This document shows, in pieces, positions 43,364-54,086 of a stretch of 64,000 nucleotides of DNA; within the stretch, counting starts at the first letter, position 1; each line of letters begins with the position of its first letter. The DNA comes from Platanthera guangdongensis (Eukaryota; Streptophyta; Magnoliopsida; Asparagales; Orchidaceae). The translations under genes and the position numbers were made by a program. The notes below the pieces were generated by a model. That model saw nothing but the letters and a program-made list of their open reading frames with translations, was not told the DNA's origin and did not search any database. Location: assembly GCA_039583875.1 (NCBI GenBank), contig CM077150.1, forward strand, positions 48,808,261-48,872,260, given 5' to 3'.

Positions 43364-44089
43364 TGATATAGCAAATGTTAGTGAACAAAATGTCAGATAT
43401 TATTATTATTATTATTATTATTATCATGCAAATGTGGAGAAAGAAGAGAACTCTTTACTCCTACATCACAAAATAGGAATTCACTTTTTGCGCGTTTATA
43501 AGACTTTGACTGTCATGCGCACCATGCTCGGGCTTGAACTGGGGCTTGGCCTTGGGAGCAATCATGGGACTTGTGAACACGAATTGTGAACACGAATTTC
43601 ATTTGACATGGTCAAGAATTCAAGATATGGTGGCCTACATTTTTATTTTAACTCATATTTATTTTTTACTTTAATAATTCATTTTATTTTAAAATCGTTT
43701 TTCATGAGGTCTTCCACGGGAGGCACATTTTTGCCTATGAATTTTGGACACAGTTATTTCATTTCCGTTTTAACTTCTTTCATGTTTAATTTTTTCTATG
43801 TTTGTTGCGAAGATTTTGCTTGCTGACAACACTCTTGCATCTACGACAACCATTTACTTTTATTCTTGCATTTTGCCACGGTAGTTGATTGATTGTGTTT
43901 GTTGCGGGTCACTTAGTACTCCCATAGTCCCATAGATCGGGGGAGTTGGAATGTATTAACTCGAGGGTGAGCTGCAAACGGTTAAAATGTAGAGTCAATG
44001 GCAAACACTAAGATTTTTAGAAAATAAAAAAACTCACAAAGCAGGACCCAACTCTGACAAAATCCACTAAGTTTTTAGAAGGGTCTCAC
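43364..44089. other. Stretch without a recognisable gene
   Basis: Contains a (TTA)n microsatellite of about ten triplets at 43396-43425. No frame recognised. Confidence 0.45.
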
Positions 44090-44191
44090 ACCACCACTCT
44101 TTTTAGAAATATCTTGAGAGAGCAAATCCTTGAGTCTCAGACCACCACTCTTTTTAGAAATATCTTGAGAGAAAGCAAATCCTTGAGCTCC
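44090..44191. repeat. 51-bp tandem duplication
   Basis: Two copies starting at 44090 and 44141 with ACCACCACTCTTTTTAGAAA, followed by ATATCTTGAGAGA. They differ by a 2-bp insertion (AGAGAGC versus AGAGAAAGC). Confidence 0.9.
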
Positions 44192-45052
44192 CCGTGTGAG
44201 CAGTCGCTCGAACGAAAAAGTCTTCAGTGGAGCGCGCCAGAGAATGAACGGAGAGACAAGTTTTTTCTGAAAAACCTTGTAGCTCTGTTTTTCACCATTT
44301 CTCTCCCCTATAAATTAAGGTGTTGGTGTCCTTTTATAACTTTGTTGGGGTCGCATGAACAATTACGCACTCATGGAAATTGAACAAGCAAATTGAAATG
44401 CATGATTTTGATAACCCCAATCATCATTTTTAGGAATATGAAAATCATACCCCCAAGGGCAGTTTGGGCAGCCCGGGCATGATTGTCGGCGAAGGTGGTG
44501 ATAACAGTGAAATAGCTGCGCGAGGAGTGCGCATATGGTGAAGCAAGGAGTCGTGAGCAGACATGCAGGTGCCGCCCCTCCCTCCCCCTCCCTCTCCCTC
44601 ACATAATGTGGAGCACGCGCAAGGGTGTGTCCGTCCCCCATGCGTGCAGGTAGCGGTGTGCGCAGCAAGTGCAAGCGCGTGGGCGCAAGGGTCGTGCACA
44701 AATAGGGGGTTCGCTCGCACGACGAGCCCTGCATGCTTGCGCTCCTCGGAAGGGCGCACTTGTGTGGGTTCCAGTTGATGGGTCTGTATGCTAGTCTTCT
44801 GATCGAGGCGAAACCCAATATGACCTATGGGAACCGTTTCCGTGAGCGGATCGGCTTAGTGGGTTATGAACTATTATTTGACTTGAATTTTAGGAGAGTA
44901 ATATCAAATGTTCCTCACTTTACGGAGGCTGTTGTTGGTAAAAATGAGCCTCAAATTTTTTCCTACTAGTCCAATATTTTTTTTTTGAGGGGATTTTAAG
45001 AGGACGATTGAGCGTGCAAGTGTCAAGGTCGTGTTGCATCTGGATCACATAT
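44192..45052. other. Stretch without a recognisable gene
   Basis: A minus-strand frame of 151 codons (44363-44818) is open but has no recognisable domain and sits in GC-rich sequence; I do not call it a gene. Confidence 0.4.
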
Positions 45053-45300
45053 TTTATTTAGAGCAATGTTAAAAGCACGTCAATTTTCGCTATTGACAGC
45101 CAAATTATATTAACATAACAAATTTTTTTATTTTCACACCAACACGTTATTGTCACACCAGATTTTAAAATCGTTATTGACAAACCAAAATGACAATGAT
45201 TTTTCGTTCCTTTTTATATGATATTTTCACATCAAAATTATCTAATTTACTGATGTTGATTTGAGAAATAAGAAATAAGTGTTTCTTTGGTTCCATTCCA

Positions 45301-45522
45301 ATGCCATCAACACAAGTGGAGCTGCTTGACCTCTCCCACAATCAGTTTTCTGGCCCCATTCCTATCAACTTTGGTAAATTGCAACCTTACAGCATCCACC
45401 TTTCCCTCTCCCACAACTATCCATCAGATACCTCCCCGATTGCTGGATTTTTCAGCGACTTCATTTCACCCACTGAAGGTGCCACGCCTTCTGGTGCTGA
45501 TGAAGGTGTTGTCAAAACATGA
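45301..45522 (+). pseudogene. Leucine-rich-repeat gene fragment
   Basis: Reads VELLDLSHNQFSGPIPINFG then KLQPYSIHLSLSHNYPSDTS. This is one full plant extracellular-type LRR unit (LxLSxNxxSGxIPxxxG) and the start of the next, as in polygalacturonase-inhibitor-like or receptor-like proteins. The frame ends at 45522. Only a fragment is present, with no signal peptide or caps, so it is a captured or decayed piece. Confidence 0.7.
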
Positions 45523-45639
45523 TTAATATTCACTGGGACATTATCACAAACACCTGACATGTCATTTTTCCCCAAGCAGCTTACACTTATCCTTCTGTTT
45601 CGGCAAAGCTACAAGCTTCCTGAGCATGACAGGACTATT

Positions 45640-46065
45640 TTATTGTGAAAAATTCGAAGAAACTGAAATGGAGGGGGAAGACTTATTCTCACCCGAGGGT
45701 TTGTCAACACAAACTAAAAGCGAATCTACTCTCGCATCAATAGTGCCAGGCTTCGAAGAAACGAGGCTCGCCGACTCAATGGGGTCCTCCTGCCGTTTTT
45801 TATCTTCACGTTTGCCCATTTAGGGAAGCAAACGCTGGCACGTCAGAACCACCTAGAGCCAGCTCGGCCAAATTTGGGACCAGATGCACGGTGCCACCAG
45901 AGAAAAAAAGGGGCTCCTTGCTGACAAACTCGCCGGCGATCTCCTCCATGGGCAGCGACGAAATCGCGGAATGGCGCTCGGCGGAAGAGAGCGGGGGTGC
46001 ATCTTGGAATTGCGAAACAACACGGACGAAAGATAGAAATGCGTCGGTGTGCGCTTAAAGCAGTC
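45640..46065 (-). CDS. Unrecognised open frames inside the TIR element
   Basis: On the minus strand a frame from about 46060 reads DAFLSFVRVVSQFQDAPPLS, then LPMEEIAGEFVSKEPLFFSG and SLNGQT, ending near 45820. An overlapping frame starts with ATG at 45823 (MGKREDKKRQEDPIESASLV) and ends 59 codons later at about 45644. Composition looks coding-like, but I do not recognise either product. They could be two exons or frameshifted parts of one captured gene. Confidence 0.35.
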
Positions 46066-46158
46066 CGGGTTAGGATTTTTGTGTTTTTTTGAGTGAAATT
46101 TGATGTGTTAATAGTCTATATTGATGTGCTTATAAGTTATAACATTGCTCTTTATTTA

Positions 46159-46892
46159 TTAGGCATTGCTATTGCTATGATATTTTTTGCTCATATTTAA
46201 GATACTTGTTGCGTTTTCCCAATAAATTTACTGCAGTTATTACGAGTCAATGTGCTAATTAGAATTGAAAATACTCCCGTTTTTTATGACTAGTGTATAC
46301 TGTGATATTTTATTCCTTTTAGACACAATCCTGCGTGAGTTACATGGATAATTTTATAAATTTTGCTGGCTCCTTTTCATTCTTTTCACCGAGTTTTCAG
46401 CAGGATTTTTGAGGGGCCTGTTTTTGGCACGTATTCACACCTAATTTGGGTGGTGCTCGAGCAGATCCAGACGCAACATCTCGCGATCAACGGTGCCGAA
46501 TCATTCTCCTGCAATACTCCTCAAATACAGCTTTATCATGAAGTGTCAATAGTACGGTTGTATTTACTCCGTGCCGTTGATTAACGAGATCCTACGGCCA
46601 GATCGGCACGCGCACCTCCCGGAGGTGCGCGTCCGTAAATTTTTATTTTTATTTTTGAGCGAGTTGGTGTGATGCTAGCGTGCTCAAGGATAAGTTTTGC
46701 CACAATGGCTCCACCGAGCGAAGTGAGGAAAAGCTCCCGTCAAAAAATGTGAACGTGTGAACTGCGCGAGGCGAGGCGGACGGGTTGCGCGCGAGTGGAC
46801 GGATGAGTGAGTCGTGATCAGGACGGCGTGCTCGGGTGGCGTGCACACGGACGGCGCAAGCGCAGGTGCCACAAACGTGATTTGCACATGCG
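46159..46892. other. Stretch without a recognisable gene
   Basis: AT-rich to about 46600, then GC-rich. No frame recognised. Confidence 0.4.
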
Positions 46893-46897
46893 ATTCG

Positions 46898-47073
46898 TGT
46901 TGAGGTATATTTATATCTGTGTTAATGGGCTACTTAACGGGTTGGTTAGGATCCGATAGGCATCCAAACCCGTAGTCGGGGATTTAGGATTTCGTCTATA
47001 AATACCCTGCTGGGGGCAATGGGTAGGCCATTACAAACTAGATGGTTACGCGAATGCTTCGAGCGCTCTGACA
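46898..47073 (+). repeat. 5' LTR of W
   Basis: 176 bp, TGTTGAGGTATATTT...CGCTCTGACA. TATA-like CTATAAATA at 46996-47004. Confidence 0.92.
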
Positions 47074-48071
47074 TTCTCGAAGTTTCTCTTTCGTTTTGCC
47101 CTAGCCGCTCCGCTCCCGTGACTAATCCTCGCTCCCGCACGGAACACAGTCGCCGCTCCTCCGTTCGCGATTTTCCCGCTGTCTGCCCTAGCCGACCGCG
47201 AAGGAGGCGCTCACGATTCGTTCTCGCATCCTAACGCCTGGAGCCATTGTAGATCGGGATCGGATCGAACAAGGATTGCTTTCCGCCGGCTCTAGTTCTC
47301 ACGAGATCGCCGCTCCTGTGCGATTTCTTCGATCGGGATTTCTGCCGCTTTCGTTTTCACGATTCCGGCGCCACTCCGGTGTTAGACGACTACGAAGAAG
47401 ACGATTCGCCGTTGTGGATCTGCGATCACTATTTTCCTGCTCCCGAGTAGTTCGTTGTTCCCTTTTTCTTCCGCCGTGTAGATCTGAGATCGCCGCCACT
47501 GGTTTTGCGCCGCTCTAGATCACGGCAGAAGGAAGCGCTCGCCGTGAGGGAAAAGCGTCGCCGCTCTCTGTTCTGGGCGTTCTCTCCGAGTACAACGCGG
47601 AAATTTTTTTGCAAGGGAGGATCTTGACGTTCCCTGTGTTCTGCGTCGCCATCAGAATCCATTGCCGGCTGACTTTTGTTTTCCCTATTCCACTGAGGAA
47701 GAGAGCTCCTGTCACCGATCTTTCCCGTGGCTGAGAAATAAATTAAAAGGCGTTGATTCTTCTGTCATGTTTCTGCTGGGTTGATCCTCAGGAGTTATTA
47801 TCATCTCAGTTTTGCTGGATTGAGGAGTTATTAATCTTCATCTCAGTGCTGCTACAGTTGGGAAGAAAATATTATCACTGTTTTCTGTCTCTAGCAACCT
47901 AAATTACAGAATTTCATCTCTTTTGTGTCAGAAAGAGTAGGAGCAAAGCCTTCTTTTTCTTGGATTGGATCCGAAGACTGTCGTCGCCTCGCTCAGGTGA
48001 TTTCTTTCTAGTATTTTCTGCTTGTAATTTAGATTGCTAGTAGAATACTATCGTTTGGAAAGAAACACGCA
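47074..48071 (+). other. W leader
   Basis: About 1 kb between LTR and gag ATG; CG-rich with TCTCGAAGTTTCTC directly after the LTR. That does not match TGGTATCAGAGC, and I cannot identify the primer. A short intron-like GTGATTTCTTT...AG pattern near 47996 is possible but unsupported. Confidence 0.55.
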
Positions 48072-51000
48072 ATGTCAAAAGCGATCAATCACTCCTCTCC
48101 TGTGCCGATGATCAAGCTGGAGAAATTCTCCAACGCCGAGTTCAGTACCTGGAAGCGCAACACACAGTTCGGCATGAAGTACCTGAACATCTTCTACACA
48201 GTGCAGACTGTCTTTGAAGAATTCAAAGGAAGTGATGTTGAAGATCAATGAGTCAACGACGAGGACTTCTGCAGAGACTACATCCTGAATTGCCTCTCAA
48301 ACAGGCTTGCAGAGACGTACGGCAAGATGCAAAGGGCCAAGGAGATCTGGGAAGCCTTAGAGGAGCAGTTCAAGGAGGAGGAGAACATGTCCAAGACGCA
48401 CCTGGTGGACAAGTTTATGGCATTCACCTTCACTGAGGAAAGGGAAATTCTGCCATAGGTTGCTGAGTTTGAAAATTTTGTGGACAAGCTCAACAGTGAG
48501 AACATCCCTCTGCCAGATGGATTTGTTGCAGGGGCGATCATTTTCAAATTGCCCTCGGCCTGGTATTCCTTCAAAACTAAGATGTACCAGAAGAAGACGC
48601 AGTTGAGTCTTAAAGACCTCAAGCGCTCCATCTGCATTGAGGATGAGAACCGGACTAGGCACGTTATAGAGACGATCAGCAAGCAGTCCTCTACTGCTAA
48701 CATGATTACGCATCGTAAGCGGAAGCCTAAGCCTGGCAAGACTCGCCCACCGACCAGTGCACCCGCAGTTGCTGCCACCAGCAAACAAATAAAGAAGAAA
48801 TTCAAAGGCAAGTGTTACAACTGCAATAAGTGGGGTCACTGCGCTTCCGAGTGCCGTCAGCCCAAACGGGGCGAATCCAGCACACCAAGGACTGATAATC
48901 AAGCCAACATGGTTTATCAGACTGCGCCTACCGACTTTGTTGCCATGGTCGGTAACGGGACGGCCAGTTCAGAGTGGTGGCTCGATTCAGGTGCTACCTG
49001 CCACGTCTGTCACAATCCAAAGCTTCTGGAGGATGCAAAAGAGGTGCAAGAGACTGTCACTGTTGCAAATGGAGCTGTAGCTGACGTGCTGAAGGTCGGC
49101 AACGCTACCTTGACTCTCTCCTCAAGTAAGACTCTTACTTTGAAAAATGTTAAATTTATACCGACATTAGCTGCTAATTTAATTTCTATTAGCATGTTGT
49201 GCGATGCGGGTATGTCTTTTAACATTAGTGGTGGTCGGGTAACCCTTATGGTTCACTCACATTACTTTGGCTGCGCATATGTCGTTAACGGGATGTATAG
49301 GCTGAGTCTAGCACACGAGGTAGTTAATCAGGTTAATTCTAATCTGATAGATCCTAAGATTTTACATGCAATACTAGGACACGTCAATTATAGAAAACTT
49401 CTCCTGCTAGCTAGAACTCACAACATACCCCTCGACACAAAAACCAAATTTGAAAAATGTGAAATTTGTGCTCAAATTAAGATAACTAGAACATCTTTTA
49501 GTCAGGTTTCTAGGAGCACACAATTGCTAGAGTTAATACATTCTGATATTTGTGACTACAAAAGTTTTGTCACTCGAGGCGGTCGGAAGTATCTGATAAC
49601 ATTTATCGACGACTACTATAGATTCAGTCACATTTACCTTCTTAAAACCAAAGATGAAGCATTTGAAAAATTCCGTATTTTCAAAAATAGGGTTGAAAAT
49701 CAACTTGACATGAAAATAAAAAGGCTAAGAAGTGATAGAGGAGGAGAATACGTCTCGAGGGAGTTCAGAGATTTCCTTGCCAGTAATGGCATAATCCCTG
49801 AAACCACCGCTCCATATTCCCCACAATCCAACGACATCGCTGAAAGGAAAAACATAACTTTAACAGAAATGTTGAATTCTATGTTGCTGACTGCTGGCAT
49901 GCATGCGGCCTATTGGGGTGAAGCCGTCCTCATGTCAAATCACATTCTTAATAAAGTTCCCCATGCAAAGTTGACTAAGACACCCTACGAGCTTTGGTTT
50001 AAGAAGCCTCCTAGATTTGACAATCTTAAGACATGGGGCTGTATCGCTTATGTTAGGATACCAGACTCTAGAAGAGCTAAGATTGGACCCAGGACTAATA
50101 CCTGCGTCTACCTAGGATGTGCAGATGATAGTGCTACAGACAGGTTTCTAGATCTCTCCACTAATACTGTAATAGAATCAAGATATGATGTCTTCTTTGA
50201 GGATAAGTTCCTTAAGGACAAGAACCTGATACTGCCATGTCTGCCAGCCACTAGTACTGAGCCTTTAGTTGAGCCAGGACAACGTAACTCTGACACTGAG
50301 CCTGTAGACACGAGTGGTTTAGATACCAGAAGGCTATCTAGTAGAGAGAAATGCCTAAAAGCTTCGGTACAGACTTCGTGACTTACCATGTTGAAGCTGA
50401 TCCATCCACTTATAAGGAAGCGATGTGATCTAGAGACTCTCTATTATGGAAAGAAGCCATAGACGAAGAGATGAACTCTCTCATGCAGAACAACACATGG
50501 ACTTTGGTCGATTTGCCCAAAGGGGCTAAAACCATTGACAATAAGTGGGTTCTGAGGAAGAAGTTTAATCCTGATGGGAGTATCGCAAAATACAAAGCAC
50601 GTCTAGTTGCCAAAGGCTTCACTCAAGTGAGTGGTGTAGACTACTTTGATATATACTCACCTGTATGTCACTATGCGACAATTAGGATTCTTCTCACACT
50701 AGCATCTATTGAACACTACACTGTTCATCAGATGGATGTCAAGACTGCATTCCTGAATGGAGATCTGACTGAGGAGATCTACATGCACCAGCCTGAAGGG
50801 TTTGTCATAGAAGGTCTAAAAAATAAGGTCTGTAAGTTGATTAAGTTACTATACGGATTGAAACAAGCACCCAAAATGTGGCATGAAAAATTTGACACCT
50901 GTGTAAAAGGCTTGAGTTTCAAATCCAGTCTATCAGATAAATGTCTGTACGTTAGAACAAGTGCAAATAAAGTAGCCATCATATGCTTGTACGTTGATGA

Positions 51001-51937
51001 CATGCTAATTTTGGGCACTGATCAGTCTGAGGTGAAAGACGTGAAAGTTGCCTTGACGGCACAATTTAGCATGAAAGATCTAGGTGAGGTGAAAACCATC
51101 CTAGGAATGGAAGTGAACTTCACAAAAAAGGGTATTACCCTGAGTCAGAGTCACTACATTAGGAATCTACTGGAAAAGTGCGGTTACGATAAGAGCAAAA
51201 AGGCTGAGACTCCATACGATTATAACAGTAGACTGAAACCGAATGAAGGTTCAGCTATCAGACAGTTGGATTATTCCAAACTTATAGGAAGTCACATGTA
51301 CGCTACTACCTGCACTAGACCTGACATAGCCTTTACGGTCGGCATGTTGAGTAGATTCACCAGTAACCCTGGGAAGGACCACTGGGACGCCTTAGACAGG
51401 CTAATGAGATACTTAAAGTATACTGAGAAGTATGCTTTATGTTACAGTGGGCATCCTCCAGTGCTTGAATGGCACTCCGACGCATCTTGGTGCTCGGAAA
51501 TAGCTGATTGTCGATCCACTAGTGGTTTTGTGTTTACACTAGGAGGAGCTGCAGTAGCTTGGAAGTCTAAGAGGCAAATGTGCATTGTACTATCCTCTAT
51601 GGAATTGGAACTCTATGCTCTCGCTTCAGCTGGAGAAGAAGCAGAGAAGATAAGAGATCTGATATTGGACATTCCAATGACGAGTCTGAAAATGCACTCT
51701 ATTTCGATTTATTGTGACAATCAGGCCACAAAGACCATTGCTACAAATACGTTGTTCAATGGCAAGCGCAGACAACTTAGGATGAAACAAGCCTGGTTGA
51801 CCTATCTCACCAGTCAGGGGATAATCTCCCTATTGGACGTGAGATCAAAAAATAATGTAGCAGATGTCCTTACTAAGGGCTTATGTAAGGTTCTCACATC
51901 TAAAACATCGGGGGAGATGGGATTAACGTCCATTTAG
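48072..51937 (+). pseudogene. W gag-pol polyprotein, disrupted
   Basis: ATG at 48072 (MSKAINHSSPVPMIKLEKFS). Gag has TWKRNTQFGMKYLNIFYTV and a zinc knuckle CYNCNKWGHCASEC (48810-48852). Protease WWLDSGATCHVC (D-S-G). Integrase H/H near 49375, CEIC, catalytic Asp in HSDICDY, Asp in RSDRGGEY, Glu in IAERKN. RT CLYVDDMLILGTD, intact YVDD. RNase H WHSDASWCSE and SSMELELYAL. Breaks: TGA about 48249, TAG about 48456 (both within gag), a 1-bp frameshift near 50345 and TGA near 50427. From 50471 the RT-RNase H frame is open to 51937. Confidence 0.92.
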
Positions 51938-52731
51938 AAGGACTTAATACCTAGCTTATGTTTTAAATTTAAGAATCGTTGTCTGCTTACATTCAAGCAT
52001 CTACGTTGAGCACACTAAAGTATTTCAGATGTTATCTGATGAAAGCTAGAGGTGAGATAGTTGCCAGTCATTCCAAACTTGATGACTTACGTAACTATTC
52101 TTTGTCAAAGGCTGAATTGGGTATCATTCCAAAAAGGAGTACTGAGGTTGCTGATATGTGTCCTGATATTATGATTATTAGTTATATCATTTCAAACTTG
52201 ATGATATAATAGTCACAGCTTGTTGTATCATTCCAAACTTGATGATATAGCACAATTGTGGAACGTTAATAATAATCTTAATAATCGAAGGAACATGGTT
52301 TGATTCTATGAAATCAATTAATCTAATTTTGTGTAAATTAGATAGAGATGCTGTTTTGGGATTCTTTCCTCCCAGTTAGAGTATTAAGTTCACCCGCTGT
52401 TAGAACTAATCACTTTATTTCTGCAAATGTTTGAATTCATAGAGATTTGTCTCATGGCATTCTTGTTGTAATTGTTTGCAAGAAAAGTGGAGATTGGAGG
52501 AGAGACAGTTGATTTTGACCCAGATGATGATGATCTGCTTTTCGCTTAGATCAATTATCGGTTTGAGCTTTCCAGTTTATTGCTTTTTCATGTTTGGAAC
52601 ATTTGGTTTGAGTTTAGTATTTTGTTATCTAAAACTCAAATTTATATTTCTGGAAAAACTCTTGTTTGTTTGGTCATTATTAACTTTTGGATAAGTAGCT
52701 CTTTTCTTATGCTAACACTTATATATAATAT
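51938..52731 (+). other. W 3' non-coding region with short repeats
   Basis: About 800 bp. Three copies of CATTCCAAACTTGATGA start at 52069, 52188 (one mismatch) and 52229. No frame recognised. Confidence 0.6.
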
Positions 52732-52741
52732 AGGAGGAGAT
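52732..52741 (+). other. Polypurine tract of W
   Basis: AGGAGGAGAT immediately before the 3' LTR. Confidence 0.85.
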
Positions 52742-52916
52742 TGTTGAGGTATATTTATATCTGTGTTAATGGGCTACTTAACGGGTTGGTTAGGATCCGA
52801 TAGGCATCCAAACCCGTAGTCGGCGATTTAGGGTTCGTCTATAAATACCCTGTTGGGGGCAACGGGTAGACCATTCTAAACTAGATGGTCACGCGGATGC
52901 TTCGAGCGCTCTTACA
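52742..52916 (+). repeat. 3' LTR of W
   Basis: 175 bp, TGTTGAGGTATATTT...CGCTCTTACA, followed by ATTCG. Confidence 0.92.
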
Positions 52917-52921
52917 ATTCG

Positions 52922-53365
52922 TGTGTGGGTTGCACATGTCTTGTGCGTGTAAGGTCCTGATATGTGCAGTGTTGTGTGTGGCGCATTCCCTATTTTCCAG
53001 GTCCCGTAGAATGTTGCCATGTTGAGGTCTATGCGGTCGGGTTTGACCTAAACTTGTGTTCGGAATGAAGTGTGACAGAAGCGCCTTCCCATGAGCATGG
53101 AGGTGAAGTTTCTGCTCGCAGATGGGTGTGCCCAGGTCGCCCATGTGGGCTATGTTATGACCTCGGAGAGATGTCTTAAAGCTGGGTTTGGAGTCCCCCT
53201 TCTCAGGAGACGGTGAAGATATTTAAGTTTTTGTGTGTCACTTACACGGTTATCTTTGGCGGGCATGACCAGGGTTATGAGACACCAGTTTCTTCTGAGA
53301 GCATGACTGGTCTGGTGCAAACTATATCCTGGTGCTGGTGATTCGATAGAATACCGCCTTAGGGC
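52922..53365 (+). pseudogene. Coding-like relic upstream of element Y-minus
   Basis: Frames near 53150-53365 read TSERCLKAGFGVPLLRR and, after a frame change, LSFCVSLTRLSLAGMTRVMR and GAGDSIEYRLRA. This resembles the plant putative-transposon (gag-like) domain in which a GFxVPLxxF block precedes a LTPNAW-type block; the assignment is tentative. Its frame appears to continue at 59042 across Y-minus. Confidence 0.35.
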
Positions 53366-54086
53366 TGTTGAAAACGTGTATGAGTTCCCGCACAATCTCA
53401 ACTCCTCTAACCGATTCCACTTAACCCCAAATATCACAAGTCCAAACTGCGAGACCGCCACCACAAACCGCCTACCCGCACGGTTAGCCTCCTGCGAGTA
53501 GTTCTTACGCACGACGAGCTCCACTCAGGCGACCTGCACCCCTTCCTCTAAGCAGCTGCGGGTTGTTCACCCCTCACGCGAGCAGCGCCTAGGTGAGCGG
53601 GCGCGGCGAGATCAACCCGACGAGACCTCCCCCCACATTGCGGCTAGACCACCACACGCGAGCACTCAACCCGCGACCTCTCCTCTCACGGTGAGATCTC
53701 CAAACCCTGCGAGCTGCACTCCTCACTCTAGTACACAAGCCGTGAGCCCCCTTCTCACGGCGAGATCACCAAGCCGCCCGGTTACCCCTTCTATCCGCTC
53801 GGCAAAACCTCACTGGTTGCAACTACACAAACTTAGCGCTGCGGCGCTCCTCTCTCTCTCTCTAAAACAGAAAAGTGGAGAAAAACAAACTTCTATTTCA
53901 TCAACTTTCAAAGGAATACATACATGTCTATATATAGGCTAACAAGACCAATAGAAAAATGACAAGTGTCCAACACCATAAAGGCAACCAACCTCTCAAC
54001 TCCCTAATTTAATGTACACTCTCTTTCCTTCTTTTAAAACACAAAATATAATATGTTGACCCGGTCAACATGGTCAAAATCCAACA
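53366..54086 (-). repeat. 3' LTR of Y-minus
   Basis: 721 bp, TGTTGAAAACGTG...AAATCCAACA. Has a CT dinucleotide run near 53850 and a TATATATAGGC block on the plus strand (TATA on minus) near 53930. Confidence 0.9.

Larger units (their letters stand above)
45061..46150. mobile_element. Small TIR transposon carrying an LRR fragment
   Basis: 1090 bp with an 11-bp perfect terminal repeat GAGCAATGTTA. The arms continue less perfectly (left AAAGCACGTCAAT, right AAGCACATCAAT after an 8-bp gap). Flanked by the exact 8-bp TTTATTTA (45053-45060 and 46151-46158). The AT-rich flanks make a chance match possible. It has no transposase and carries an LRR piece (plus strand) and open frames on the minus strand. 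Confidence 0.6.
46898..52916 (+). mobile_element. Copia LTR retrotransposon W with short LTRs
   Basis: 6019 bp, LTRs of 176 and 175 bp (about 10 differences), exact target duplication ATTCG (46893-46897 and 52917-52921). Long leader (about 1 kb), gag-pol on the plus strand, an 800-bp non-coding stretch after pol, and a polypurine tract before the 3' LTR. No normal tRNA-Met primer site follows the 5' LTR. Confidence 0.93.

Noticed and set aside
44363..44818. 151-codon minus-strand open frame
   Set aside because: No domain, no homology I recognise, GC-rich composition favours chance open frames, and there are no splice or element signals.
47276..47715. Open frames in the leader of W
   Set aside because: Non-conserved, overlapping on both strands in CG-rich leader sequence between LTR and gag.
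48278..48902. Long minus-strand frames opposite W gag
   Set aside because: Shadows of the gag-pol frame; no independent signal.
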